From positions 9,502,670 through 9,566,669 of the forward strand of contig CM055200.1 in NCBI GenBank assembly GCA_029224185.1: a stretch of DNA of 64,000 bases, given 5' to 3'. The notes beneath the pieces were generated by a model. That model worked only from the letters and a program-made list of their open reading frames with translations, was not told where the DNA came from and did no database searches. The position numbers and the translations under genes were made by a program. Origin of the DNA: Karalla daura. Lineage: Eukaryota > Chordata > Actinopteri > Chaetodontiformes > Leiognathidae. This document shows positions 18,744 through 48,984 of the stretch, one piece after another. The stretch's first letter is position 1, and every line of letters starts with the position of its first letter.

Positions 18744-20858
18744 CGCGCTCGAGCACAAGCTATAGCCGACGCGTCTGCATTCCCTCTACCCCTTGGCTCG
18801 CATCACTCACAGCGCACCTCTGCACGTCATCTCATCTCAGGAGGCTTGGAGGAGCATCCGCGTCATTTTAACCCGAGGTTCTCCTGGCTCTGACCTACAG
18901 ATGAAGGCTCTTCATACATTTATCCCATGCAGATCCATGTGATGATCATCTGGATATCACAACAGAAATACACAATTAAAACAAGACATATTCAACTATA
19001 TACAAGGATCATTTTTAGGGACACTTATAAATTTAATACAGCAATTGAACACTGGTAATCAGCAGCTGCTCAGACCTAATAACAAGACAACAATGTGTTA
19101 CCATTCAAGCACTCAGTGACACTAATTACCCAACAATTAGTAACTATTAAATTCGGCCATGAAATAAAAGCATATTTCTATGGGGGGCGTGTCACATCTT
19201 TGCGGAGATTTTATATCTGCGACATTTTATTGAAAGTGGGAGAAACGGGGAGTTTGCAGCACCTGGACGGCTAGCAGACGGCAGCTAGCAGCCTGCTGAA
19301 CCCCAGCATAGAGAAGAGGGCCACATCCGGTTCACAGGTTTACTTTATTTCAAATTAAAAGCATCCCCTGAGCGGCTTGACGGCACACGTGGGCGTCAAC
19401 AAAAGCCTGGCGAGAGCGTGTGAAGCCGCCAACACCTCACGACTGAGCCAGACACTGAATGTCTGTCACACACACACGTGTCTGTCTCCTAGGAGACGGT
19501 CCTCAGAGTGTGAAGCTTTCGCATCTTCTCACACACAACAGGCACAAATCTCTTTCTAAAGGTCACACGGACAAGCCCACCGTTCCAGCCCCTCCATACA
19601 CACACACACACACACACCATCTGTACCTGCCCACGCAGGTGTAAATCACTTTCTGGACAGCCCTAATGAAAACCAGCAGGGCTCACAGTCCAGACAGCCT
19701 GAGCTGGTAACCACTGCCCTCATGTGTTTTTATTTTATATGTTATATAAATGTTCTTTTTCTGTAATGTTTTCCTATTTAAGAATACAAATTTTACAAAG
19801 CAAATGTAAATGCTTGCAAAAGCCAGCCTATGACATTATCAAGCAAAAAATAACTGGCAAGGAACTTCTCTGCTGAAAGTTCACAGTCAGAAAAAAAGAG
19901 GAACCAACCACACTTTAATTTCTCCTTCTCTCCTCTCGACTATTTTTAAACAGACAGAAGAGAGAAGTGGCAGCAAGTCATATTTGACAAGATTTTTATT
20001 CAAAGCACAGTCGTAAGAAACAGACAGTCTTTTGGCATGAGTTTGCTGTGGACACAGATAGACCAGATCAAACTAGACTAGGCTGGATGGATAGATGGAT
20101 GGAGTAAAGTTTTGTAGTTCAAGCAAAACCTTAGGTAGAAATACAGATCCAGGATCCAGATTATCCGTTGAGTGTAATATCCTCCTACACCTACTCGTCA
20201 CAACTTCAACAGCTAGCACCAATGCACAATGCTTCACAGATAATGGGCTACATATACCAGCCCAGCCCACCTCGAAGCTGCCAAAAAGGAATTTTAGACA
20301 ATGACAACACAGGATAGGCTGGATTCACACTGACATCATGGTCTTGGTCTGAATGCTGTCTTTGTGCAAGCTCATGATGATGGTGGCAGTAAACACGATA
20401 CACGTCGTCACTCTACATCAACAAGGGGCTCATAAATTCCAGCGAATGCATTTAATTCAAATGCACTTAGCTACCCAGCAGGTTTAAGTGGACAACTGAG
20501 ACTTTACTGGAGGTTCACTAGAGGAAACCCCCAGACTGGCTGGATTTCTCGTGCGTCTTGCACAGTGAGACACTACAACAAATTTTAATTGACTTTGACT
20601 TTAAATGTGCAGCATTAACTGCTCAGCAATGTTTTTTGCTGGAGTGAGTTGTGTGACATCCGTCAAACGTTCGTTCGTGAGCTTGACTTCAGAATGACTA
20701 CGCGACGTGTGCACTCATTTTGAAAAGTCCAAACCGGATATCGCCACAATTCTGTAGCTAGCTTAGCGACAGTAGGCGCTTCACTGCGCTTTCATGTTGA
20801 TTCCCACCTGTTTGAAAACCCGCCGAGCAACTATAATAGTGTAAAAATAATAGCTCAC
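18744..20858 (-). other. csgalnact2: Probable 5' intron of csgalnact2
   Basis: No coding exon was found in these 2.1 kb. On minus, acceptor-like sequences lie 15-35 bases before the ATG, and a consensus donor GTGAGC sits at 20853-20858, so this is best read as one intron in the 5' UTR. It contains a (CA)n run (about 19597-19617) and a short GGAT repeat near 20086-20102. Confidence 0.5.
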
Positions 20859-20990
20859 CTAATCTCGTGTCTGTCCATCCCTGGCTGAGCTCACAGCCGC
20901 TGGCTCGGTGTGAGGCTGGCGCTGAGAGCAGCCTGAGACACAGAATGCCACGGAGCACAGAGCACAGTCGGTCCTAGTCTACATCCGGCC
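20859..20990 (-). other. csgalnact2: Probable untranslated first exon of csgalnact2
   Basis: On the minus strand this moderately GC-rich stretch ends in GATTAG followed by GTGAGC, a good splice donor. It lies just downstream of CCAAT and CRE motifs. No protein is conserved in it, which fits a 5' non-coding exon. The 5' boundary is approximate. Confidence 0.45.
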
Positions 20991-21035
20991 AGCAAACAAC
21001 CAATGGGAGGCCTCCTAAACACTGACGTCATCGAA
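20980..21035 (-). promoter_or_regulatory. csgalnact2: Candidate csgalnact2 core promoter (CRE, CCAAT, ETS motifs)
   Basis: A perfect palindromic CRE, TGACGTCA, is at 21023-21030. A CCAAT box on plus (ATTGG on minus) is at 21000-21004, and an ETS-type CCGGAT core on minus is near 20981-20988. The cluster sits immediately upstream of the inferred first exon, with the usual spacing. Confidence 0.5.
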
Positions 21036-22587
21036 CACGCCTGGAGCTCCACCATAATAATAATAATAATGATGATGATGATAACAATGACCATTTTAAT
21101 AATAATATACGAGATTTTCTCTTATGTATTACATACTATGTTATAATTATTATTGTTGTAGTTGTAATTGGTTCTGTTATTATCATCGCTATTATTGTTA
21201 TTGTTGTATTGTTATTATTATTAATAATAACAATAGTAAAGGTAGTAGTGCCAGTTTTACAACAACAAGAGTCCTGAGTGATATGTAAGGACAGCATGTC
21301 TCTCTGAGTACTCTGAAGAGCTGAAGAATGAAGTAAATGAGAGAGAATAAAGAATAGCAGAGGTGACAATGACCGTGTAGTGGTAAAGATAGAAAAGAAA
21401 AAAGCTAATATAGTGAAGTGAAGTGAAGTGATGAATGCATTGAAGGAGTGTCTTCTTCTTTTCCTTTGGGCTGTTCCCTTCAGGGGTAGTCTCTGTGAAT
21501 CTGAGATCATCTGCCTCCATCTAACATCTGCCCCCATCTAACTTCCATCACAGGGATACTAATGAGAAGAATAAAGACAAATAAGAAGTGATTTTCATGT
21601 ATTAGCTCTTGGTCTTTGTTGTAGACAGTACTGAAAGCAAAGAACTGACTGAGATTAATTTTGAAGAATTAAAGGAGGGGATCTGTGTATATCAGAAAAC
21701 TTAATTGGTGTCTTGAGGGAGTTTGATGAATAAGAAGGGGGAAAACACAAGACAATAACTTTGCTCGGAATGTAAATATGAATACGCACCTTGACTTGTC
21801 TCGCAATGGTCCTGTATTCTCAAACTTATCTCTTATCTGTAATGAAACATGAGCTGCCAGCTTTCAATTTCATTACCACGCTAACTAGAGACAGATCACT
21901 TGTTTAATGCTCCAATATGAGATCTGTTATCACTACATGAGTAAACCAGGAAATGTTCCCATGAGCCTCTATTTTTAGTCATTTACCCATTTCCTTTATT
22001 AATTCCCCATGAAGAGAACAGTCTGGAGTCTTTCCCAGCACGTCATAAGGAAGCCACTACCATGGATAGGCCTGCCGTCTGTCACAGAGCTATTTCAGTC
22101 CATACAAACATAACAAATTTCCTCTTGCTCCTCTTTCATGTTGTCTCCAAATTTCCCATGTCCTCTCCATGCTTTCTCTTTACTTTCTGTCCCTGTCACA
22201 TCCAGCTTTGTCAACATATCCAATAATAATAGAAATAAAAACAGTAAAACAATATAATTTACTAACCTGCTGCTGGACAGGACAGGTTAAAAAGGGTCCT
22301 CCTGAGGCATTTCATCATAATATGCCAATGACCCAAATCCAAGTTGTGTTATTAGGCAAGTTAACCTGTTGGCAGCTGTTTGACATGAACATTTTTATTT
22401 TGCTGCATTGATTATGCACACATGAAATAATGTCTGTAGAAAACTGCTTTCTGCTGCAAATGAAACTGGAGTCTGTGCTTAACAAAACAAGTCTTGATTT
22501 GTGTTTAGCCATATTAGCCAGTACAGTAAGTAATCACATGTATCTATTTTCAGAGACATGAGATGAGCAGACAGTACATTTTTAATC
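21036..22587. other. Intergenic, csgalnact2 promoter to ret 3' end
   Basis: AT-rich sequence with TAA/TGA triplet repeats (about 21053-21240) and no supported gene. Short open frames here show no family resemblance. Confidence 0.6.
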
Positions 22588-23416
22588 TTTATTATTAATT
22601 GGAACATAATCAAATAATAATAACATAACAATGATAACACTCATTAGTTTACATAATCGTACTTTTCCACAAAGTTTGCCATTACAGTGAATCAAAAAGT
22701 GTACTGTAGTCTGACACTGGACATGATCATAATTTACATTAAATCTCATGTCCTTTACACTGAAGTATCACTCACTAGTTGATATTTTTCATGTAGAAAA
22801 TTAAGAAACAGAAACAAAAAAGCGACAACAAAAGCAGGAGAACTGTTCACTGAACAATGTCTGCGTTACTTTTCTTTGGCAAGAACAGCTCTGAAACATC
22901 TTGTGGGCAAAACACAAAATAGGTCTTTGACAGTTCGAGGAGCACAATCCTCTAAAGTAGAAACTTTACATTTTTCAGAACAAATTCAGCATTTTGCTTT
23001 TGTCCTCTTAATCCCAGCTGTCTACAACAGGTGATGGTAAAGAAGTCCCCTTTAATTCCTGGGTTGGAACAAGATCTTCACAGTCGCACATTAATAATTG
23101 GAAGCTATTGTAGAAGCGGCACAGGCACTTAAAAGACACTGACACTGGCATACAATCTGGTATAATAGTCATGCAGTGGTACAACTTGGCCAACATGACC
23201 TGTGAGGTAATAATTAACATAGTGAGGAGCTGAATGAAGCATGGTCTATATTGATCCAGCCGCTTTTGCAGCCAAAAGACCCCAGTTTTAAACTCTGAAT
23301 ACCCGTGCAACAGAAATAAAAGGGAACCAACTTTAGCATCCGATTGTATATGTACAGTCTTATAGAAATATACACATCTACCAATGAGCCGTCTTTTCTA
23401 CAGTGTCGCTTTGTCT
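22588..23416 (-). other. ret: ret (long isoform) 3' UTR with poly(A) signal
   Basis: The sequence downstream of the ret stop (23417) is AT-rich and non-coding. The reverse-strand AATAAA at 22588-22593 is the first strong candidate signal and gives an 0.8-kb 3' UTR. The true end could be further left. Confidence 0.5.
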
Positions 23417-39822
<16,406 letters not shown>

Positions 39823-42800
39823 GTTCCCGAACCATAAGGGAAAGTTTCTGGGCGAAGACGAGCGCCAAAAAAGTTCCTTAGCGCAGAGAATCGAAAAGGA
39901 GGGGGAAAAAGGGAAGCAAAAGGATGAATAAACCAGCGGCGCGCGTCCTGCGCGCTGCGCTCCGTCCTCAGTGTCCCGCAGACAGAAGAGCTGTGCGCGG
40001 CTCCGGAGGCTGCTGAGGAGCGCTGTGGCTGAGGGGGAGGAGGGGGAGGAAGAGGAGGGAGGAATGGAGGGAGATGGGAGGAAGGGAGGGAGGGAGAGAG
40101 AGGAAGCAGAGGAGAGTGTTATGGAAATGTATTATTTGGACCGGGTGAGGGAAGAAACAAAGTGAGTTTTTGTCTTTTCCTCTGCAGAATTCTTGCTCAG
40201 TGTCCGTAGAGTTGCAGCAGAATGAAAATGTATAGTGATGAGAGAAGTGGGAGCCAGGGCAGGTCTCAGGATGCAGCTGACCATCTGCTGCACTTGTTAA
40301 CCTTTAGCAATGCAATTTTTAAAAGAATAATAACTCCTTTAATAGACTATCAGTGCTGAATCCTGTACTAAGGACATCTTTACCAAACAGCCACGAGACT
40401 CTGACACAATGTATCATGTTTAAACAAAGTGTGTAATGCCATGAATTTTTATTTATATATGTGTATGTATGTATTTGTGTATGTATTTCTTATACACTAG
40501 AGAGGAAGAGGAGGAGGAGGAAAGAGGACAAGGAGAGGGGGTGGAGAGGGGGGGTTGAAAGAAGAAGAGGGGAAGAGGAGAGAGAGGGGAGAGGAAAGGA
40601 ATGGAGAGAGAGGAGGGCTAGGATGAGGAGAGGAGGGTAGAGGAGGAGGAGGTGAAGGGGGGAGAGGAAAAGGACAGAAGAAGAGGAGGAGGGGGCGAGG
40701 AAGGAAAGAGGAGAAGGGAGAGAAGGGAGAGGAGGGATGAGGAGTATGGAGATATGGGGAGAGGAGAGATAGGAGGGAGGGGTAGGAAGAGGAGGGAGAT
40801 GTGAGGAGGAGGAGGAGTAGGAGGAGAGGGAGAGAGGCTAGGAGGAGGAGGTGTAATGCTCCAGCACTCGGTGTCCCGCTGCCTCGGCAGCAGCAGGCGC
40901 CTCAGCGTCCACAGGAAATGTAGGAGCATAATTTAGCAGCAGGTCGGTCATCTCATTAACGCTCTGCAGGGGGAAACATTATTAGCTATTATCATTAAAT
41001 GCTGCATTTTAAAAGGTGCAGCCAGTGTTTTTTTTTTTTTAACCCAAAGGGTACCAGGTGCCTTGGTTTTAATCACCGCTCCATTATGAATGACGTGAAG
41101 TGATTTAGGTATGAATTATGTTTTGACATAATCATTATTTCACATGTAACTCCAGCAGCAGCGCATGGGAGGTGAATAGATTAACCTCGGCAGATTAAAA
41201 CACATTTCCATGGAAAGTTAAGTGGCCCAGCATCAGGTGATTTCCTGGCAGGGTCAGTAGCAGGTTTTCTTTCTCTTTTTTTTTTCTTCTTGGGCACCCC
41301 TGAGCATAAAATGTGTTATTAACACCCGAGCACTAACTAGCAGACATCTGCAGTGTCCAGCTGCTCGGACATGATAGCTCCTAGTGCCAGGACGTAGACG
41401 GAGCCCTGCCGTGTGACTCCAGTCAGCTCTGCGGGCCTCTGCCCTCCCGTCCTGGGTGTGTGTCTGAGGCTGAGTGTAAATGAGGCTCCTCTCTGTGACT
41501 GGATGCTGGGGAGTGATGCATTGCTGCGGCCTCGGGGCAGGACACCAGTCACTCACACAGCTATCGCTCTCCAATCAATGTCTGTGCATGGGGCAGCAAC
41601 AGTGGAGCGCGCTGCATGAGCTGCAGAGAAGGATGGCATCTCTGGAGCTCCAGAAAACAAAACATCACTGCTGTTTTTTATTTATATCTCATCATTCTTT
41701 GTTTGTCGAGGCTGCTGCTGAAGCAGACATGTCTTTCAGCTCACAACTAATGTGTGAAAATAATAAATGAATCCTCATGCTGTATAGCAAGAGAAAGAAA
41801 CCCCTGAGAACTGAGCAGAAATAAAGAGGTGAAGTCTTAATGCATCACCGTCAGTGCTTGAAATGTGCTTGCTTGGCAAAATAAAGAAAGCCTGCAAATG
41901 TCCAGATTAACTTCTATATTCAGGATTTTAAGCATTCTCCGGTTCACCACACTAATGAAAACCTCTCTTTCCTTTAAGAATAAAACGTCCCAAGAGCGTC
42001 AACAAAAAATTGTCCCTTTCTACAGGGTATCATATAGTCAGCGCATGCTAGATTGATGTTGATATGTCAATAGATACGGTGCTCAGATGTTCACTGAGAC
42101 TGTTATGGGAGGATGAATGCTGTATCAGGGGACAACACCGGGATCATTACGTGATATAAGAAGCTGAGCGGTCTGCATGACAACATTGCATCTGGGATAA
42201 AGTTTCCATATGACAGACTATAGGTGTCCTGAGACACTGAGACTCGGCGAGGATCAATAGAGAGAAGGAAGCATGGCGGTGGTGGTGGAGCTGCGCTGCT
42301 TGGATCCACCTCTCTGTCTTCTCTGATAATGTGACAGCAAGTTCAGAATATGTGAAATACAAGCAGAAAAAGTCTAGACTCTTGTTTTTGGACAGTTTTG
42401 CTCTTTATTGTGACGCTTAATGGGTTTTCGATGCTGCAGTTACTGTAAGTCTCTCAGACTGAGTCAGCTGATAGCTTATACTTATATACAGAGCTTTACC
42501 GGTGCGTGCAGATACACAAAAGATATCTTTAGGCCTCTGTGGTGAGTCTCTATTGATCCGATTTTCATCTCATGGAGATGCATCAATGCATTTGCTGGCA
42601 CCGTAGTTTGGGAAAGCAATTACGGACTTGAGTTGTGTTCAAGAAGACAGGATGCACCCACAGGGATTCAAACAACAACTTCTGCTCGCAAGACAATTAC
42701 CAAAACCACTACACCGTATTACGCAATGTTATTACTGCATCGCGCAGAGTGTGTAATGTGATTTCAGTGTGGAAGAGGAGCACGATGCTGCTTCATTTCA

Positions 42801-43622
42801 TTAACTGGATGGTCATTTCATGATCTGCACACCGCCTGACCTGACTCGAAGGGCACGTCGGTCCGACTGTCTTTGACACTGTTACATGTACTGTACATTC
42901 GGCTCGCATGCCACAGCGAAAATAAACCCAGTTTCAGTCGGACGTGTCAATAAATATGTAAGAGGTGCAAAGGGCTCAAGCTCTCACCATGGTGCTCCCA
43001 TGAATGGGATTTGTGTAATTCCCCTGATTTTCTAACACAATCAGTGCAAGAGGTGTCTGTCCCATTAACGACACTCCGTTGTGAGACGCGTGTCTTGACC
43101 CCTATTAAAGCACTGTCACTTGGACAGCAGATGGCAAAACACACACGCACGCACACACACTCACACAAAGAAAGGGAAGGAGTGGCCATGGCAACAGACT
43201 CATAATGACTGGCCTGGTGTGTAGTGGAATCACTCGGCCTAATTTGTTAAGTACCACCTCAGTATATTTGATTTAATCAGTCTATTCAGAGCATAAAAAC
43301 AAGTGGCTTCAATTAAATCCCCAGCTGCCCACAGTGACAGTGGATCAGACGTACTCTTTGGAAACGAGTTTAATGGACAAATATATTCACACGATTTTGC
43401 CAGCACTGCAGCCTGAGCTGGATTAAAACTTGAGGCATTTTGTCTGATGGGCTGAATATCACCCTCAATAGAGTTCATTCAGATGCAATGAATTAGCAGT
43501 TGTGCAGAGTAAATTAGACCGATCGAGTTAAGAATAAACGCCCAGATGTACATTATTGTCCTTGATTAGAAGTGTGACATGGGTTAGTGGCACAAACAAA
43601 AATGGCGGCAGAAAGTTACGTT
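39823..43622. other. ret 5' flank and hgsnat 3' flank
   Basis: This 3.8 kb holds the ret promoter and 5' UTR on the right of 39822 and the hgsnat 3' UTR left of 43623. No coding exon is supported. A GA/GGA-rich 5' UTR-like segment lies at 39890-40140. No clear reverse-strand AATAAA follows the hgsnat stop closely, so the hgsnat 3' end is not placed. Confidence 0.6.
40501..40852. repeat. 350-bp polypurine (GGA/GAGAGG)n tract upstream of ret
   Basis: The plus strand is almost exclusively G and A, in variable GAGGA, GGAGA and GGGGA units, with only scattered T and C. It starts about 680 bases upstream of the ret ATG. Mirror-symmetric purine stretches of this kind can adopt triplex structure. 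Confidence 0.9.
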
Positions 43623-46600
43623 TCATATCTTCAAGAAGAATTTCTTCCTGTACAGCAGGTAAGCGATGAGCACCCATAAAACAGTCCCCCACAGGCTCTG
43701 GAAAATCCATTCCCAGTGGCTGTCCTGGAGGCGCATCTCCCAGCTGAACGGGAAGTAGAAGCCCAACAGAGAGTGGCCGACGTACACCAGGATGGAGTTC
43801 ATCCCTGAGGAGGAGACGAGAGGAGACAAACAGAGGTCGTTCGGTGTTTGTCAACCCTCATTCTTCACCAGCCACACTACAGTGCGGTCCAGCCTAGCAC
43901 TGTAGAGCAAACTGCAGGAGCACTGAAAATCATTTTCCTCCCTCTACCCATTCTTAAGAGTAAACAATAACCCGGAGGAAAAGAAAGAGGTTAATCAGAC
44001 CAAAAACATTACCCTTATGATTTAAGCTTAAACCAGCCAGCTAGTGTCCCTGTCCTGTTATCTACAGCATCTCAAATAAGACCCAAGATGGCATACAACA
44101 CCACTTTTAATTAAACCTGCAGAGACTTACATTTGAGCCAGTGCGTGACATCGTAAAGAAACCACAAACACAACACTGGCATGTTTTCACCTTTGATGTG
44201 AAGGATATGGTCAATTTGCCAGCCTAACTACGCGACTAGCACATGTGGCAAAATGTTTCAGTGCACCTGACTAATGAGAGTTTAACTCTTTTCCCTCATA
44301 TCCTTTCCTCTTCATTAAATCCAGAGGGAAACATCAGGCTCCTTGCTGTACCGTGTCCACCAGCCTCTTGCAGTTTAGGAAATAAAGAAAGCCATTGAGA
44401 TGTTTTGAGTTGGTTCCATCACCAATAGTACTAATGGCAATGACAAAAATGTGCCAAGAATGTTTCTGAGGGCTGTATTGGAACAGAACAATAAACACAT
44501 GTGGTGCTGTGAACATAATCAGTACCTGGGTATATGAATGGCTGTCCAGCCCACCAGCCCTTCATATCGGTGACAAAGTACATGGCTCCCAGCAGCAGGA
44601 AGGAGAAGCAGCCCATGCACGTCACGTAGGACAGAGACCTGGAGAAACAGACCATCGGCAGCACCTCACAACAAGCCCACTAAAAATGTTAGTACCATGG
44701 TGTGAACAAGGGTGTAAAAACACAGTCTATCAATCCCGCTCTGCAGATAAATAACACCCAGGGGTCTCGAGCCAATCCAGCAAACTGCGGGACAGTTTGC
44801 TGGATCGGTCCGAAGCATCGGCAGTGGATCTTTGGCGCGTGCCCCGTGGAGCCGTGCCAGCCAGCCATGTCCCTGTCTGCTGCTAAGTGCAACAATGTTT
44901 GATGTAATATCATCTGATGTAAAATGGCTGCCTCCCGGAGCCTCCTTACACCAGGCTTTTTTTTTTTCCTTTTTTTAATCTTTTTTATTTATTTATTTTT
45001 ATCTCCGCTGAAGTGGGGCCAAAAAGGACTCTTGGCCGGGAGTTAATTACTTCTAGACATCCAGGCAGGGACTGGGTACTCAGGAGCTCAATAACCTGTG
45101 CGTGATGAACTGCCTATAAAAGCCAGGCAGGTAATGGCCGGGGATGAGCGCGGCCTGAGTGGGGGCCCCTGCGGAGCATCATGTGGAATTTGCTTACACA
45201 TCACAGATGAAATGGCATCCGTCCTGCCGCAATGTTAAAATGATTCACAACATATTAAGGAGTGAGCGTGGGAGAGGAATACAAAAAAAACATGCACAGG
45301 TTGGAAAGTCATTGTCCTCTGAGGGTGTAATTGCGCTGCATCTCGTGCAAGATCCCGGCAAACATCCATTAAGATGTCGGCCATCGTTTTTCCAAAAAGG
45401 TATATGATAGTCTGGGAGCGGCTCAGCAACCCTGTGGTTACATAGATGCTTTTCCCAGAGCCTGATCCCATTCCATCACGCAAAGCTGGTAAAACATATA
45501 GTGAGCTGCTCCTGGGCCAGACAGGATAAAGCACCCTTTATTTTGCCAGCCGTAAGGAAGAGTGATCATGTTGAGAGGATGTATAACCGCTCACCTCACA
45601 CTCCGGACAGCCCGGGTGATTATTTACAGTCGTAGCTGTCGTTAGAGGTAAGTAAACGCGTGTTTTAGCGGCCTTGATTTGTGTCTGTTGGAGACCCATC
45701 CTTTCTTTTGCGAGGAAAAGTGGCTGGATTTAGAGGGTCAGGAAGCACTTACCAAAGGTTTTTATTGACAGGTATAAATCCTCCGTCTCGCGTGCACTTA
45801 GAAAGGATGGCTGCAGAGATTCCCTGAGGGTGGAAATGAAACAGATTTCAAATCGATGGAGGACGATAAAACAAAGCCGGACCGCGCGGGCCGCTAAAAC
45901 GCAAAGCAACAGAGTCAAGCGGGTCCGGCGAGATTAAACGATTATCTGAGAGCCACATGGACCAGGTCCACGCACGGAGGCACGCAAACACAAATCAGCC
46001 TGCACACACAGGAATGTTGTCCTATAGCCGACTACGGCCTCATTAACCACCATGCGCAGCACTCGACATCAATACGGGCGTTAATTCTCTCATCTGTTTA
46101 CCTTTACACGTGATTTAGATACTTGAGGAAAGATTTTGTGCTCCGTGCAGAAACCCGGGGCACTGGATGAGGATCCAAACACGCTTGTTAGGTGGATATC
46201 CATCATGTGTATAGATGACAGAATCGATGGTGTGGAAATAGCCTAGCCGGGGCTGGATTGAGCCTCCAGGCTATCCAGGCAGCAGGATGTGGGACGGGGG
46301 CGGGTATGTGGGGCAATCGCTCAATTTCAATCTCTCACTTCTGAGGCCTGATCGTTGGACTTTAATTAACAGGGCTGTTGTTTATTAGGAGGAAGATGCA
46401 CGGCTGCTCCCGAATATCAATCCAACGCAGAGATGGCTGGCGCTGTGAACTGTGGTGTAAAATCTGGCGCGTCCTTTCACTGTGTCAACACTCGGAGGCC
46501 GTGTTTGAAATTCCCGGTCGTGATATCAATCCTCTTTGGTGGAGTGTATGCAAAAACGAGCCAGCGAGGAGGAGAGCTGCTAATGTCAGAAGCACATGTC

Positions 46601-48942
46601 TGAAACAAGAGGTGGTTCAGCCCCGCTTCCTGCCTCCCCCCTCCAAGAACAAATCGTATTAGACGAGTCAATATCAAGAACAGGCCAATCGGTAAAACTA
46701 ATTTTGCTTTCTTTGCAGGTGGAAATACTTTCTGGGGCTAAAAATACTCTTAGCCGCCGGGATTAAAGCAGAAAGCAAGGCAGACCGTGTGGGGTGATTA
46801 TGAGCTATATTCATATTTTACACCAGGTCAGTGTCTGCTCCCGGAATCAATAAAAAAGCCTGTCAATCATCGAGGTGTGGGAAAATCTATTTTATTGTTA
46901 TTCTCCATTTCGATTAACCGAGATTTTAAGTCCCTGCATCGATCCGTCACTTAGCACTTGATGAAAATAATGTCCCTAACATCTTAATCATGGGACGCGT
47001 GGGATCTCGGCATCACGTCATCATCTGTGTGGTCCCAGCGGTGGAGCTGTGGGCTCCGGAGGGGAAGAAAAAAAGAAAACAAACCCACAAAAAGTTAATG
47101 TTTATTTATTTCTCCATGTGTTCCTTTATCACCCTGTGCCTGTGGGTGAAACCAAATGGATCTAATTTATTTTACCGCCCTCCAGTCACTTTGCCCCCAC
47201 AATGATGGTCAATAAGATTCAGCACCACGAGGCGTAATGTGGAAATTTGTCATAGAAGAATTGAGGTTAATGATATTAAATTCTCACCAGAATTTCAATT
47301 GTTTCTCACAAATAGAAGCAGGATCTGGTCTGGACAGCACAAAGCAGCGTCCTCTGACCTGAGGCTTTGGAGCTGGTCCTATTACAATCTCACTACACTG
47401 CTGCTGTGTTGTGTATTTCTATTACCTTTTTTTCTTTTCTTTGTAAATTGCCACATTTAAGCCAGTGCTACCAGCATGGCTCCAGCTTTCTGTCCACAAG
47501 TTTGGTCCATACTAACATATTCAAAGTTAAACTTTTAGATACACAATAAGTTAGGGTAGAAAGAAGTCAACACTGTGATTCTCATTTGTCCACTATTGGT
47601 TTATGGATATTTCATTCCTATCATTTGAGGTTTGGCTTTACAGAGATGGTTGGGTGGCTGTGAACATGCTTTTTTACATGCTGATGATTTTTTTGTTTTT
47701 ATCAGTCATACTGTGGACAATTAGAGACTGTTTAGTTAGCCATGAATCAGTGACCAGCGTTGTTCAACCGTCTAACAGTCCAATAGTAACACACGTACAT
47801 TTGTCAGACCTGTTGCCTCGTGTTACTGCTCCTTGTGTATGACTCTGAGCTCGGTCCGCCAGCCTCTTCTTTTCATCCTGCGCAGTTTGATTTCAAAGGC
47901 TGAGTGATGGAGCAGCTCCTCCTGCTCCATCATCGCTCCAGCTCAGAGGTCTGCCAGTTCAGGATGTCTGCCTCCACAGCGTGCAGGCTCCTACCGACCC
48001 CGTTCTGCCAAGCGGCTGTAGAGCTCTGCAGCAGCGTCTCTCTGTGCAGTACGTGCAATAAAGCCAGTGGCCAGCCTGACAAAGCCCGGCCTTTCTGCGT
48101 GCATTTCTGTCAGTCTCGTTAGGGCAGACTAACAGCCTCATGTCGCAGGTTTAGAAATGCAAAGCGGGGCATCTCGTATAACACTGCCCTTCTCCCTGTG
48201 GGACGCATTCCCCTCCTGAATGAAACAGGGGTCAGCTTGCCTCCATTTTTTTCACGTCTTTAGACCACCCAGAAGGAGCACAGATCCAAAACAAATATGA
48301 CCTCAAATGCTGTCTGAGCAGACTCTTGAAGAAATGTCTCTTTGTTTTTACTTTAAGTTTGAATGAATTCCTATATCTATCCATACTGTGATACTGCTGG
48401 CCTGTGCATGTTTGCTGGAGTGGGTATCATAAATTAATCATGCTAATTTCCGGAGCCTGTAAATAATATGCAACACTCTTCTAATGTAAAACCACATGTG
48501 AGGCGCAGGCAAAAGGGAGACAGTGTGTATGCCCCTGAGACACTGGATACTCATGTCTGCCTGGAAGCAGCCATGTTGTTTAATTGTACTGAGAACACAC
48601 ACATGTCCTCTGCTATGTCCTGCTAATGAATGGCTCCGGCCACGATGACTAACACTGGAAAACACGTCGGCTGAATTCACCTGGAAGGGAGCGCAAAACA
48701 ACAGGCCCGTAAACACCGTCGGCTCAGCCTGAGTCACACAAGCGGGAAGATGCTTTAAGCGAGTTGTTGTCTTTGTTTTCGACCACTGACTGAAATCCAT
48801 TCTCACGTATCCCAGCCCCCAGCTGTGTGTAAAACATCCCGCACGACGTGACGTACCAGGACCACAGCCCAGAGTAGGAACCGACCGAGGATGTGGAGGT
48901 TTGAGCCCTTAAAGACGATGATAATTTTCCCGGCCTGCGTGG

Positions 48943-48984
<42 letters not shown>

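Noticed and set aside
17970..18893. 307-aa plus-strand open frame
   Set aside because: It is antisense to csgalnact2 exon 1, with leucine/glutamine-rich composition arising from the coiled-coil codons.
40618..40929. 103-aa serine/proline-rich minus-strand open frame upstream of ret
   Set aside because: It is a translation of the polypurine tract; low complexity with no start context or splice support.
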